This document shows positions 17,600 to 28,050 of a DNA stretch of 64,000 nucleotides, one piece after another. Positions within the stretch are counted from its first letter, which is position 1, and each line of letters opens with the position of its first letter. The translations under genes and the position numbers were made by a program. Under the pieces are notes generated by a model. That model saw only the letters and a program-made list of their open reading frames with translations, did no database searches and was not told the DNA's origin. The DNA is taken from contig NZ_KL647135.1 in the NCBI RefSeq assembly GCF_000725805.1, positions 1 through 64,000 of the forward strand, in the 5' to 3' direction. Source of the DNA: Streptomyces xanthophaeus. GTDB lineage: Bacteria > Actinomycetota > Actinomycetes > Streptomycetales > Streptomycetaceae.

Positions 17600-19168
17600 A
17601 TGACGAACCCCGCCGCCACGCCCCGGCTCGCCGGCCGCCGCGAATGGACCGCCTTCGCCGTCCTGTTGCTGCCCCTGCTCCTGGTCTCGATGGACGTCTC
17701 CGTCCTGTACTTCGCCATCCCCGCCATCACGGAGGAGCTCGCGCCCAGCGCGGGCCAGCAGCTCTGGATCTTCGACAGCTACGCCTTCGCCCTCTCCGGC
17801 CTGCTGATCACGATGGGCTCGCTCGGCGACCGGATCGGCCGCCGCCGGCTCCTGCTGGCCGGCGCGACCGCCTTCGGCCTCGCCTCGGTCTGCGCCGCCT
17901 ACGCCACCAGCGCCGAGGTGCTCATCGCGGCCCGCGTCCTGCTCGGCATCGGCGGCGCGACCCTGATGCCGTCCACCCTGGCCCTCGTACGCAACCTCTT
18001 CCAGGACGACAGGCAGCGCGGCAAGGCCATCGCCCTGTGGTCCGGGGCCATGACCGGCGGCATCGCCCTCGGCTCCGTGATGAGCGGCGTGCTGCTGAAC
18101 CACTTCTGGTGGGGTTCGGTCTTCCTGGTCAACGTGCCCGCCATGCTGCTCCTGCTGGTCCTGGTCCCCGTCCTGGTCCCGGAGTTCAAGGACCCGGACC
18201 CCGGCCGCTTCGACCTGCTGAGCGTGCCGCTGTCGGCGGCCGCCGTCCTGCCGGCCGTCTACGGCCTCAAGGAGATCGCCGCCGAGGGCTTCCAGCCGCT
18301 CTCCCTGGGCGCCCTCGCCGCCGGCCTGGCCTTCGGGTGGGTCTTCGTCCGCCGCCAGCGCACCCGTGAGGACGCCATGGTCGGCCGGGCCCTGTTCCGG
18401 GGCCGCGGCTTCGGAGCGGGCGTCGGCCTGAACACGATCGCCGCCTTCGCCATGATGGGCTCGGCCTACTTCACCACCCAGTACCTGCAGTCGGTGCTCG
18501 GCATGGGCACCCTGGAGGCGGCCCTGTGGAGCCTCGCCCCCTCGGTGGTGATCGGCGCCGCGGCTCCCGTCTCCGCCGCCCTGGCACAGAAGACGGACCG
18601 GGCCCATGTGGTCGCAGGCGGGTTCGTCCTCGCCGCTGCCGGATTCGCCCTGGTCTCCCTGGTGGACACCGACTCCCTGTGGCTGCTGCTGACCGGCGCC
18701 GGGGTGCTGGCCTCGGGCATCGTGACCGTCATGTCCCTGGTCTCCGACATGGCCCTGGCCTCGGCCCCCGCGGAGAAGGCCGGTTCCGCCGCCTCCCTGC
18801 TGGAGACCGGCACCGAATTCGGCGGCGCCCTCGGCATGGCGGTCCTGGGCAGCGTGGGCACCGCGGTCTACCGCGCCGACCTCGCGGATCGCGGACCCGC
18901 CGTACGGGAGACCCTGGGCGGCGCGGTGGCCGTCGCCCGGCAGAGCGGCGGGGCCGCGGGCGAGCAGCTGCTGGCCCAGGCCCGCGAGGCCTTCGTCCAC
19001 GGCATGCAGTACGCGGCCTGGGGCGGTACGGCGCTGCTGCTCGGGGCGGCCGTCCTCGCCGTGGCCCTGCTGCGGGGGATCCGGCCCCCCGCCCCGGACC
19101 CGGCACCGGCCCCCGCGGAGCGGACCGGGGCTCCCGGAGCCCTCGCGCACGGGGCGGCGCGGCGCTGA
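17600..19168 (+). CDS. MFS drug exporter, DHA2 (14-helix) family
   Basis: A 522-residue proton-driven exporter of the QacA/SmvA type with about 14 membrane segments. Seen motifs are LLLVSMDVSVLYFAIPAI (helix 1), GSLGDRIGRRRLLL (motif A), LGIGGATLMPSTLALVRN (motif B) and GGIALGSVMSGVLLNHFWW (motif C). Motif C with Gly/Pro spacing marks exporters. The ATG is at 17600. Divergent TetR control suggests it is induced by its substrates, likely cationic or lipophilic drugs. The exact substrates are unknown. Confidence 0.93.
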   Translation: MTNPAATPRLAGRREWTAFAVLLLPLLLVSMDVSVLYFAIPAITEELAPSAGQQLWIFDSYAFALSGLLITMGSLGDRIGRRRLLLAGATAFGLASVCAAYATSAEVLIAARVLLGIGGATLMPSTLALVRNLFQDDRQRGKAIALWSGAMTGGIALGSVMSGVLLNHFWWGSVFLVNVPAMLLLLVLVPVLVPEFKDPDPGRFDLLSVPLSAAAVLPAVYGLKEIAAEGFQPLSLGALAAGLAFGWVFVRRQRTREDAMVGRALFRGRGFGAGVGLNTIAAFAMMGSAYFTTQYLQSVLGMGTLEAALWSLAPSVVIGAAAPVSAALAQKTDRAHVVAGGFVLAAAGFALVSLVDTDSLWLLLTGAGVLASGIVTVMSLVSDMALASAPAEKAGSAASLLETGTEFGGALGMAVLGSVGTAVYRADLADRGPAVRETLGGAVAVARQSGGAAGEQLLAQAREAFVHGMQYAAWGGTALLLGAAVLAVALLRGIRPPAPDPAPAPAERTGAPGALAHGAARR

Positions 19169-19209
19169 CCGCCCGGCGGGGCCCGGCCCGGGCGGCCGGC
19201 GGGACGCGA

Positions 19210-19238
19210 AAGGGCCCGGGGGACTCCCCCGGGCCCTT
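19210..19238. terminator. Bidirectional terminator
   Basis: Stem of AAGGGCCCGGGGGA (19210-19223) and its complement (19225-19238) between the convergent MFS and serA genes. Confidence 0.85.
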
Positions 19239-19255
19239 CCTGCGTACGGGTCGGA

Positions 19256-20845
19256 TCAGCCGAGGCTGACCGTGCGGGCCGAGACCGCGCCGATCTCGGA
19301 GGCGATGTCCGCGAGGACACCGGCCGGGACCTCGGCGTCGACGGTCAGGACCGCGAGGGCCTCGCCGTGCGCCTCGGCGCGGGCGACCTGCATGCCCGCG
19401 ATGTTCAGACCGGCCTCGCCGAGGAGCTGGCCGACCTTGCCGACCACGCCCGGGCGGTCGGCGTAGCGCAGCACGACCATGAAGTCGGCGAGCGCCAGGT
19501 CCACGTCGTACTCGCCGATGCCGACGATCTTCTGGAGGTGCTTCGGGCCCGCGAGCGTGCCGGAGACCGAGACCTCCTGGCCGTCCGACAGGGTGCCGCG
19601 GACGGTCACCACGTTGCGGTGGTCCGGGGACTCCGAGCTGGTGGTGAGGCGGACCTCGACACCGCGCTCCTGCGCGAACAGCGGGGCGTTGACGTAGGAG
19701 ACCGTCTCGTCGACGACGTCCTCGAAGACGCCCTTGAGGGCGGAGAGCTCCAGCACCTTCACGTCGTGCTGGGTGATCTCGCCGCAGACCTCCACGTCGA
19801 GGCGGACCGCGACCTCGCCCGCGAGGGCGGTGAAGATGCGGCCGAGCTTCTCGGCGAGGGGCAGGCCGGGACGGACGTCCTCGGCGATGACGCCGCCCTG
19901 GACGTTGACCGCGTCCGGCACCAGCTCACCGGCGAGCGCGAGGCGCACCGACTTGGCGACCGAGACGCCGGCCTTCTCCTGGGCCTCGTCCGTGGACGCA
20001 CCGAGGTGCGGGGTGCAGACGACCTGGTCCAGCTCGAAGAGCGGGGAGTCCGTGCAGGGCTCCTTCGCGTACACGTCGAGGCCGGCGCCGGCGACGCGGC
20101 CCTCCTTGATGGCCGTGTACAGCGCGGCCTCGTCGACGATCCCGCCGCGGGCGGCGTTGACGATGCGGACGGACGGCTTCACCTTGTGCAGGGCCTCGTC
20201 CCCGATGAGACCGAGGGTCTCGGGGGTCTTGGGCAGGTGCACGGTGATGAAGTCGGCGACCTCGAGGAGCTCGTCCAGCGTCAGCATCTTGACGCCCATC
20301 TGGGCGGCGCGCGCGGGCTGCACGTAGGGGTCGTACGCGACGATCTTCATGCCGAAGGCCGACATGCGCTGCGCGACGAGGACGCCGATGCGGCCGAGGC
20401 CGACGACACCGAGGGTCTTCTCGCTGAGCTCGACACCCGTGTACTTGTTCCGCTTCCACTCGCCGTTCTTCAGGGCGGTGTTGGCCTGCGGGATGTTGCG
20501 GGCGGTCGCGACGAGCAGGCCGCAGGCGAGCTCGGCCGCGGTCACGATGTTCGAGGTCGGGGCGTTGACGACCATCACGCCGGCCTTGGTGGCGGAGGAG
20601 ACGTCGACGTTGTCCAGACCGACACCGGCACGGGCCACGACGCGCAGCTTCTTGGCGGCGGCGATGGCCTCGGCGTCGACCTTCGTCGCGGAGCGGACGA
20701 GGATCGCGTCGACGTCGACGATGGCGGGCAGCAGCTCGGCGCGGTCGGCGCCGTTGCAGTGCCGGATCTCGAAGTCCGGGCCCAGCGCCTCGACGGTGGC
20801 GGGCGACAGCTCTTCGGCGATGAGTACGACAGGTTTCGAGCTCAC
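19256..20845 (-). CDS. serA: D-3-phosphoglycerate dehydrogenase
   Basis: A 529-residue enzyme for the first step of serine synthesis from 3-phosphoglycerate. It is the long, type 1 form: substrate/NAD domains (GVGLDNVDVSSATKAGV, GVVGLGRIGVLVAQR), the active-site Arg in NAARGGIVDE, the Glu region in AKEPCTDSPL and His in TPHLGAST. An intervening ASB domain spans about residues 320-450, and a C-terminal ACT domain covers 455-529 (DRPGVVGKVGQLLGEAGLNIA), which usually binds serine for feedback. The GTG at 20845 was chosen because TGAGGA lies before it. Frame extension upstream is out of register with ilvC and not real. Confidence 0.96.
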   Translation of the reverse strand: MSSKPVVLIAEELSPATVEALGPDFEIRHCNGADRAELLPAIVDVDAILVRSATKVDAEAIAAAKKLRVVARAGVGLDNVDVSSATKAGVMVVNAPTSNIVTAAELACGLLVATARNIPQANTALKNGEWKRNKYTGVELSEKTLGVVGLGRIGVLVAQRMSAFGMKIVAYDPYVQPARAAQMGVKMLTLDELLEVADFITVHLPKTPETLGLIGDEALHKVKPSVRIVNAARGGIVDEAALYTAIKEGRVAGAGLDVYAKEPCTDSPLFELDQVVCTPHLGASTDEAQEKAGVSVAKSVRLALAGELVPDAVNVQGGVIAEDVRPGLPLAEKLGRIFTALAGEVAVRLDVEVCGEITQHDVKVLELSALKGVFEDVVDETVSYVNAPLFAQERGVEVRLTTSSESPDHRNVVTVRGTLSDGQEVSVSGTLAGPKHLQKIVGIGEYDVDLALADFMVVLRYADRPGVVGKVGQLLGEAGLNIAGMQVARAEAHGEALAVLTVDAEVPAGVLADIASEIGAVSARTVSLG

Positions 20846-21088
20846 GTGGGTCCTCACAAGTCCAGTGCGGACGGCCGTCCCGACGGCCGCAGGCGGTGGA
20901 GGGGGTAGCCGCGTGGAAGACGCACGACACTGTGGGCCTGACGCGTATGTGTTGAGCAGTGTAGTGGCGCTGACGGCCCGGATTTCCGCCTGTACGGAAG
21001 GATCACCCTTCCGTGGTTGGCCGAGGTGGACAAGGAGCATGCGTGGGACCGCGTGTTCCCGGCTCCCCCGGCCGTCCGGTGACGTGCC

Positions 21089-21124
21089 GCGGCGGGGCCG
21101 GGGAACAGTGCCCGGCCCCGCCGC
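21089..21124 (-). terminator. Terminator after ilvC
   Basis: Stem arms of 14 bp (21089-21102 and 21111-21124) around an 8-base loop directly follow the ilvC stop, separating the ilvBNC unit from serA. Confidence 0.8.
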
Positions 21125-21132
21125 CCGCACGA

Positions 21133-22236
<1,104 letters not shown>

Positions 22237-22761
22237 TCAGGCGCTGCGGTCGAGCGCACGCAGGCTGCGGTCCGTGATGGACCGGCCGCCACGCCCTATG
22301 GCGATCGTGCCGGACTGCACGAGCTCCTTGATGCCGAAGGGCTCCAGCATCTTGAGCATGGCGCCGAGCTTGTCCGCTCCGCCGGTGGCCTCGATGGTGA
22401 CGGCCTCCGGGGAGACGTCGACCGTCTTGGCGCGGAACAGCTGGACGATCTCGACGATCTGCGAGCGCGTCTCGTTGTCGGCGCGGACCTTGACGAGGAC
22501 GAGCTCGCGCTCAATGGCGTTGTGCGACTCCAGCTCGACGATCTTGAGCACGTTGACCAGCTTGTTGAGCTGCTTGGTCACCTGCTCGAGCGGGAGGTCC
22601 TCGACGTTCACGACGATGGTGATGCGGGAGATGTCGGGGTGCTCCGTGACGCCGACCGCGAGGGAGTCGATGTTGAACCCGCGGCGGGAGAACAGCGCGG
22701 CGATCCGGGCGAGGATGCCGGGCGTGTTCTCGACCAGGACGGAGAGCGTGTGCTTGGACAT
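22237..22761 (-). CDS. ilvN: Acetolactate synthase small (regulatory) subunit
   Basis: A 174-residue regulatory subunit that binds IlvB and gives valine feedback inhibition. The N-terminal ACT domain starts HTLSVLVENTPGILARIAALF with RRGFNIDSLAVG, and the C-terminal half holds ELVLVKVRADNETRSQIVEIVQLFRAK. It lies 31 bp after ilvB and 102 bp before ilvC on the same strand. Expression follows the ilvB attenuator upstream. Confidence 0.96.
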   Translation of the reverse strand: MSKHTLSVLVENTPGILARIAALFSRRGFNIDSLAVGVTEHPDISRITIVVNVEDLPLEQVTKQLNKLVNVLKIVELESHNAIERELVLVKVRADNETRSQIVEIVQLFRAKTVDVSPEAVTIEATGGADKLGAMLKMLEPFGIKELVQSGTIAIGRGGRSITDRSLRALDRSA

Positions 22762-22792
22762 GTGAGGCGTTCTCTCTCTCGGCTCTCTCGGC

Positions 22793-24679
22793 TCAGTCGT
22801 CTTCGTTGTCGCCGAAGTCGGGACGGACGCCCCGGGCTGCCAGGACCTCGTCGTTGGAGGTGCCGGCGGCGACCATCGGCCACACCATGGCGTCCTCGTG
22901 GACGATGAAGTCGATGACCACCGTACGGTCGTTGATCGCGTTCGCCTCTGCGATGACGCGGTCCAGGTCGGCCGGGTCCTCGCAGCGCAGGGCGACGCAG
23001 CCCATGGCCTCGGACAGCTTGACGAAGTCCGGGACGCGGGTGCCCTTGCGGGGGGCGACGGACTCGCCGAGCTGGGAGCCGACGGTGTCGTGGCCGGTCT
23101 CGTCCGCGTGCAGCACCGTGTTGGAGTAGCGCTGGTTGTAGAAGAGCGTCTGCCACTGGCGGACCATGCCCAGCGCACCGTTGTTGATGATCGCGACCTT
23201 GATCGGGATGTTGTTCAGCGCGCAGGTGACCAGTTCCTGATTGGTCATCTGGAAGCAGCCGTCGCCGTCGATCGCCCAGACCGTGCGCTCCGGCATGCCG
23301 ACCTTGGCGCCCATCGCGGCCGGGACCGCGTAGCCCATGGTTCCGGCGCCGCCGGAGTTCAGCCAGGTGCGGGGCTCCTCGTACTTGACGAAGTGCGAGG
23401 CCCACATCTGGTGCTGGCCGACGCCCGCCGCGAAGACGGTGCCCTGGGGGGCGAGTGCGCCGATCCGCTCGATGACCTGCTGCGGCGAGAGCATGCCGTC
23501 CTCGGGCAGGTCGTAGCCCAGCGGGTACGTGTCGCGCCAGCGGCTGAGGTCCTTCCACCAGGCGGAGTAGTCCCCGGCGTTGCCCTCGGTGTGCTCGGCC
23601 TGGACGGCCTGGATCAGGTCGGCGATGACCTCGCGGGCGTCACCGACGATCGGGACGTCCACGGCGCGGTTCTTGCCGATCTCGGCCGGGTCGATGTCCG
23701 CGTGGATGACCTTGGCGAACGGGGCGAAGCTGTCCAGCTTGCCGGTGACGCGGTCGTCGAAGCGGGTGCCGAGGGCGATCAGCAGGTCCGACTTCTGCAG
23801 TGCGGTGACGCCGGTGACGCTGCCGTGCATGCCCGGCATGCCGACGTGCAGCGGGTGGCTGTCGGGGAAGGAGCCCAGGGCCATCAGGGTGGTACAGACC
23901 GGGACGCCGGTCAGCTCGGCGAGGACCTTCAGCTCGGCGGTCGCGCCGGACTTCATGACGCCGCCGCCCACGTACAGCACCGGGCGCTTGGCCTGGCAGA
24001 TCAGCTTGGCGGCCTCGCGGATCTGCTTGGCGTGCGGCTTGGTGACCGGCCGGTAGCCCGGGAGGTCCATGGCCGGCGGCCAGCTGAAGGTGGTCTTCGC
24101 CTGGAGGGCGTCCTTCGCGATGTCGACCAGGACCGGGCCGGGGCGGCCGGTGGCGGCGATGTGGAAGGCCTCCGCGATGGTCCGCGGGATGTCCTCGGCC
24201 TTGGTGACCAGGAAGTTGTGCTTGGTGATCGGCATGGTGATGCCGACGATGTCCGCCTCCTGGAAGGCGTCGGTGCCGATCGCCTTGGAGGAGACCTGGC
24301 CGGTGATCGCGACGAGCGGGACCGAGTCCATGTGGGCGTCGGCGATCGGGGTGACCAGGTTCGTGGCGCCCGGGCCGGAGGTGGCCATGCAGACCCCGAC
24401 CTTGCCGGTGGCCTGCGCGTAGCCGGTGGCGGCGTGGCCGGCCCCCTGCTCGTGACGGACCAGGATGTGGCGGACCTTCTTGGAGTCCATCATCGGGTCG
24501 TACGCGGGGAGGATGGCGCCGCCCGGGATGCCGAAGACGGTGTCGCACCCCACCTCTTCGAGAGAGCGGATGAGGGACTGCGCACCCGTGACGTGCTCAA
24601 CTGCGGCGGACTGGTGTCCGCCGGAACGGGGCCGCGGCTGCGGATGGTGGGCCCCGGTGGCCTGCTCGGTCATCGGCAT
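22793..24679 (-). CDS. ilvB: Acetolactate synthase large (catalytic) subunit
   Basis: A 628-residue ThDP/FAD enzyme that joins pyruvate with pyruvate or 2-oxobutyrate, the first committed step of branched-chain synthesis. The ThDP glutamate is in [15 protein letters not shown], and the Mg/ThDP motif is [11 protein letters not shown] to [23 protein letters not shown] is the usual N-terminal signature. ATG at 24679 gives MPMTEQ; a second ATG at 24673 has better spacing from AGAAGAG and may be the true start. Expression is governed by the leader peptide and terminator at 24733-24850. Confidence 0.96.
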   Translation of the reverse strand: MPMTEQATGAHHPQPRPRSGGHQSAAVEHVTGAQSLIRSLEEVGCDTVFGIPGGAILPAYDPMMDSKKVRHILVRHEQGAGHAATGYAQATGKVGVCMATSGPGATNLVTPIADAHMDSVPLVAITGQVSSKAIGTDAFQEADIVGITMPITKHNFLVTKAEDIPRTIAEAFHIAATGRPGPVLVDIAKDALQAKTTFSWPPAMDLPGYRPVTKPHAKQIREAAKLICQAKRPVLYVGGGVMKSGATAELKVLAELTGVPVCTTLMALGSFPDSHPLHVGMPGMHGSVTGVTALQKSDLLIALGTRFDDRVTGKLDSFAPFAKVIHADIDPAEIGKNRAVDVPIVGDAREVIADLIQAVQAEHTEGNAGDYSAWWKDLSRWRDTYPLGYDLPEDGMLSPQQVIERIGALAPQGTVFAAGVGQHQMWASHFVKYEEPRTWLNSGGAGTMGYAVPAAMGAKVGMPERTVWAIDGDGCFQMTNQELVTCALNNIPIKVAIINNGALGMVRQWQTLFYNQRYSNTVLHADETGHDTVGSQLGESVAPRKGTRVPDFVKLSEAMGCVALRCEDPADLDRVIAEANAINDRTVVIDFIVHEDAMVWPMVAAGTSNDEVLAARGVRPDFGDNEDD

Positions 24680-24732
24680 TCTCTTCTCGAAGCTGAGGGT
24701 TTTACGAGGGTTCGACTCTGTGCCAGTGCAAC

Positions 24733-24766
24733 AAAAAACCCCTCGTGCCGGGAGGCAAGCGAGGGG
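24733..24766 (-). terminator. Attenuator terminator in the ilvB leader
   Basis: On the minus strand CGAGGGG-type arms (24760-24766 with 24739-24745), extended by TGCC/GGCA inside, are followed by six U (A run at 24733-24738). This is a textbook intrinsic terminator lying between the leader peptide and ilvB. Confidence 0.88.
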
Positions 24767-24822
24767 AGCGCGTCGGGTGCGTTGAGCGGGGACATGCTGG
24801 TCCCAGCTTCAGCCGACGCGCT
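24767..24822 (-). promoter_or_regulatory. Alternative leader RNA stem
   Basis: The ten bases at 24813-24822, covering the last codons of the leader peptide, pair perfectly with 24767-24776. The second arm directly abuts the 5' arm of the terminator. A ribosome at the leader stop would mask the first arm; a ribosome stalled earlier would leave it free. Confidence 0.6.
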
Positions 24823-24850
24823 TTCCAAGTACGAGAATTCGGGTGCGCAT
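24809..24850 (-). CDS. ilvB leader peptide (13 residues)
   Basis: ATG at 24850-24848, preceded by GGAGGGAGGG, encodes MRTRILVLGKRVG and ends at TGA 24811-24809. Four branched-chain codons in a row (Ile-Leu-Val-Leu), plus a later Val, make it a sensor of charged Leu, Val and Ile tRNAs. Ribosome stalling on these codons would change folding of the RNA that follows and let transcription pass the terminator into ilvB-ilvN-ilvC. The same logic is known for leader attenuation of amino acid operons, including in Streptomyces. Confidence 0.88.
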   Translation of the reverse strand: MRTRILVLGKRVG

Positions 24851-24883
24851 GGCACTGACCCTCCCTCCGGCGTGAGGTTGATG

Positions 24884-27811
24884 TCAAGTAGGTGGGACGG
24901 GCGTCTCATTATGTGAGCCTCTACGGATGACCATCGAGCCCCCGGTGGAGCCCCCGGCCAGGGCCGGCTGGGCTGCTCCGCCCGGTACTGGGAACGTACC
25001 GCGCACCAGCGCGCGCCGCAGCCTGTACTCGTCAAGGGGGCCAGAAAATGCCACTCCCTGCCCATGGGTGCAGCCCATCGCGCGCAGGGCCATGACCTGC
25101 TCCGGGAGGTCGACCCCGTCGGCCACGGACTGCATCCCCAGGTCGTTCGCGATCCGCAACAGCCCGGCCGTGATCTTGTGGAGGCGGGCGGACTCGACGA
25201 CGCCCTCCACCAGGCCCCGGTCGAGCTTGAGCATGTCCACCGGGAGGCGGCGCAGGGCGCTGATGGCCGCGTAGCCGCTGCCGAAGCCGTCCAGGGCGAT
25301 TCCCACACCCAGCCGGTGCAGGGCCGCCAGACGCCGCTCCAGGTCCTCGAAGGGCACTCTGGGGTCGGATACGGCGAGCTCGAGGATCAGGGCTCCCGAG
25401 GGCAGTCCGTGCCTGGTCAGCAGGGCTTCCACCGAGCCCAGGGGCATGGCCCGGTCCAGGAGCCGCTGGGCGGTCATCCGTACGGCCACGGGGACGTCGT
25501 GCCCGGCCCGGTGCCGGTCGGCGGCCTGCTCCACGGCCTCCTCCAGCAGCCAGCGCCCCAGCTCGGCGGTGCGCGAGGCGTCCGGGCCGCCGGCGGCGGC
25601 CGCACTGCCCTCGCTGTACTCGGCGACCCGCAGGAACTCGGCGGGGGTGAAGAGGATCCCCTGGGCCGAGCGCCAGCGGGCCTGGGCGACCACGGCCGAC
25701 ACCTCACCGGTGGCCAGCGAGACCACCGGCTGGTGCAGCAGGGCGAACTCTCCCTCGTGGAGGGCTGTCCGCAGCCGTCCCGCGAGCTCGGCCCTGCGGA
25801 CCACCTCGGCCTGCATCTGCGGGGCGTACATCTCGACGCGGTCCTTGCCGCCCGCCTTGGCCCGGTACATCGCGAGGTCCGCGTTGCGCATCAGGTCCGA
25901 CGGGGTGATGCCGGGGTCCGCGAAGGCCACGCCGATGCTGGCGGCGACCCGGACCTCGCTGCCCGAGATGCGGTACGGCTGGGACAGGGTGGTGCGCAGC
26001 CGGTCGGCGATCTCGTGCACCTGGTACTCGCGGGCGCTGCGGTCCCGGCTGCCGTCGCCCAGGATCAGCGCGGCGAACTCGTCACCGCCGAGCCGGGCCG
26101 CGGTGTCCCCGGCCCGGACGGAGTCCTGGAGCCGGCGCGCGGCCTCGATCAGCAGCTCGTCGCCGGCCTGGTGGCCGATGGTGTCGTTGACCGCCTTGAA
26201 GCCGTCGAGGTCGATGAAGAGCACGGCGGTGCTGTGGTCGCCCGCCCGGCGGCCGGTGAGGGCCTGGCGGACCCGGCGGGTGAACAGGGCCCGGTTGGGC
26301 AGGTCGGTCAGCGGGTCGTGCTCGGCGCTGTGCTGGAGCTGCGCCTGGAGCCGGACCCGCTCGGTGACGTCCCGGCTGTTGAGGATGAGCCCGCCCTGGT
26401 GGCGGTTGACGGTGGACTCCACATTGAGCCATTCGCCGCCGCCGGACTTGAAGCGGCACTCGATGCGGGTCGTGGGCTCCTCGGTCGGCGGCGCCGCGAG
26501 GAAGCGGCGCACCTCGTGGACCACCCGGCCGAGGTCGTCCGGGTGGATCAGGGTGGCCAGCTCGGTGCCCACGAGCTCCTCGGCCTCGCGTCCGTAGACC
26601 CCGGCGGCGGCGGGGCTGACGTAGCGCAGGGTCCCGGTGGGGGCGGCGATCATGATCACGTCGCTGGACCCCTGGACCAGGGAGCGGAAGTGGTTCTCCT
26701 TCTGGGCCAGTTCCTGGGTGAGGGCGATGTTGTCGAGGAGCATGATGCCCTGCCGGATGACGAGGGCGAGCACGACGGTGCAGCCGGTGAAGACGACCAT
26801 CCGGTCGACCTTCCGGCCGTCCACGACGTTGTAGAGGATCCCGAGGGTGCAGACGGCGGCGGCGAGGTAGGGGGTGAGGGCGGGCAGCGAGCCGGTGATG
26901 GGGCGGCTGTGCGGCCGTTCCCCCCGGGGGTGCCCGGACTGCTCCGGTACCAGGTGCAGGCGCCGGGCGCCCCAGGGCGCGTAGGCCAGGAGCAGCGAAC
27001 CGGCGAACCAGCCCGCGTCGAGCAGCTGGCCGGACTGGTAGCCGGCGCTCAGCAGGGGCGAGGTGAACAGTGCGTCGCTGAGCACGGTCAGGGCGAGGGC
27101 CGCGATGGCCGTGTTGACGGCCGAGCGGTTCGTCTCGGACCGCCGGAAGTGCAGGACCAGGACCATCGAGACGAGCGCGATGTCCAGCAGCGGGTAGGCG
27201 AGGGAGAGGGCGGCGCGCGGAACACTGCCGGGGGCACCGGTCTGGGCGGTCTGCGCGGCGTGCGCGAGGGCCAGGCTCCAGGACAGGGTGAGCAGGGATC
27301 CGCCGATGAGCCAGGAGTCGAGGGCCAGGCAGACCCAGCCGGCTCGGGTGACGGGCCGCTTCGCGAGGACGAGCAGGCCCACGATGGCGGGCGGGGCGAA
27401 GCAGAGGAAGGCGAAGTCGGCGACCGAGGGTTTGGGCACCTCGGTCCCGAGGACCACCTCGTACCAGCCCCAGACCGCATTGCCCGAGGCGCCCATGAGG
27501 GAGGAGAACGCGAAGAGCAGCCATGCGGGGCGTTCACGGCTGTCGATCGACCGTGCGTAGGAGTAGCAGGAGACCGCGGCGAGCAGGCCTGCGGCGCTGA
27601 GTCCGAAGTCGCCCATGATCTCGGCGACTTCCTCGGACCCCCAGTTGAGGGCGGCGCCCACCGCGTACCCGCCGCTGACCACGGCGAGGAGCAGTTGCAT
27701 CGCCAGGCCCCTGGCTCCGGCCGCTCCGGGCGGCCGGTTCAGGAGCGCCGCCCCCGGGGCACTCACCGGTCCCCCTCGCCGGCTGGTTCCGGTGCAGCCC
27801 AGTTTCGGCAT
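24884..27811 (-). CDS. Membrane PAS-GGDEF-EAL protein, EAL domain degenerate
   Basis: A 975-residue cyclic di-GMP protein. The N-terminal part to about residue 365 has some ten membrane segments, then a PAS domain (about 375-495), GGDEF (about 500-665) and an EAL-like domain (about 680-930). The GGDEF signature is intact (ARLGGDEFAAL, about residue 573), so diguanylate cyclase activity is plausible. The EAL signature reads VAQARW instead of EALVRW, and later motifs are changed too: DGFGSGYAA, KLDRGLV, VADGVD. Phosphodiesterase activity is therefore doubtful. ATG 27811 was chosen because GGAGG lies 5 bases upstream. From memory it corresponds to CdgE of S. coelicolor. Confidence 0.85.
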   Translation of the reverse strand: MPKLGCTGTSRRGGPVSAPGAALLNRPPGAAGARGLAMQLLLAVVSGGYAVGAALNWGSEEVAEIMGDFGLSAAGLLAAVSCYSYARSIDSRERPAWLLFAFSSLMGASGNAVWGWYEVVLGTEVPKPSVADFAFLCFAPPAIVGLLVLAKRPVTRAGWVCLALDSWLIGGSLLTLSWSLALAHAAQTAQTGAPGSVPRAALSLAYPLLDIALVSMVLVLHFRRSETNRSAVNTAIAALALTVLSDALFTSPLLSAGYQSGQLLDAGWFAGSLLLAYAPWGARRLHLVPEQSGHPRGERPHSRPITGSLPALTPYLAAAVCTLGILYNVVDGRKVDRMVVFTGCTVVLALVIRQGIMLLDNIALTQELAQKENHFRSLVQGSSDVIMIAAPTGTLRYVSPAAAGVYGREAEELVGTELATLIHPDDLGRVVHEVRRFLAAPPTEEPTTRIECRFKSGGGEWLNVESTVNRHQGGLILNSRDVTERVRLQAQLQHSAEHDPLTDLPNRALFTRRVRQALTGRRAGDHSTAVLFIDLDGFKAVNDTIGHQAGDELLIEAARRLQDSVRAGDTAARLGGDEFAALILGDGSRDRSAREYQVHEIADRLRTTLSQPYRISGSEVRVAASIGVAFADPGITPSDLMRNADLAMYRAKAGGKDRVEMYAPQMQAEVVRRAELAGRLRTALHEGEFALLHQPVVSLATGEVSAVVAQARWRSAQGILFTPAEFLRVAEYSEGSAAAAGGPDASRTAELGRWLLEEAVEQAADRHRAGHDVPVAVRMTAQRLLDRAMPLGSVEALLTRHGLPSGALILELAVSDPRVPFEDLERRLAALHRLGVGIALDGFGSGYAAISALRRLPVDMLKLDRGLVEGVVESARLHKITAGLLRIANDLGMQSVADGVDLPEQVMALRAMGCTHGQGVAFSGPLDEYRLRRALVRGTFPVPGGAAQPALAGGSTGGSMVIRRGSHNETPVPPT

Positions 27812-28050
27812 CGTCGCCTCCGGCGGCTGTGCCGCGTCGGATCCTTCGCACATTGGCCGTGCATCGCCCGTCGCCCCCCAAAGTGTCCGATCACTCCCCA
27901 GCGCCAGACGTTCGCGGCGCAGCCCCTTCTTCCGGACGATACACCACTTTCGTCACTCAGGGACATACCTTCTCTACTCTGCGTTACCACGCGGGGAGTT
28001 GTGGCGACTGCACGCATCCGGGTGACTGCGGAGCGTACCGGTGGCGGGGG

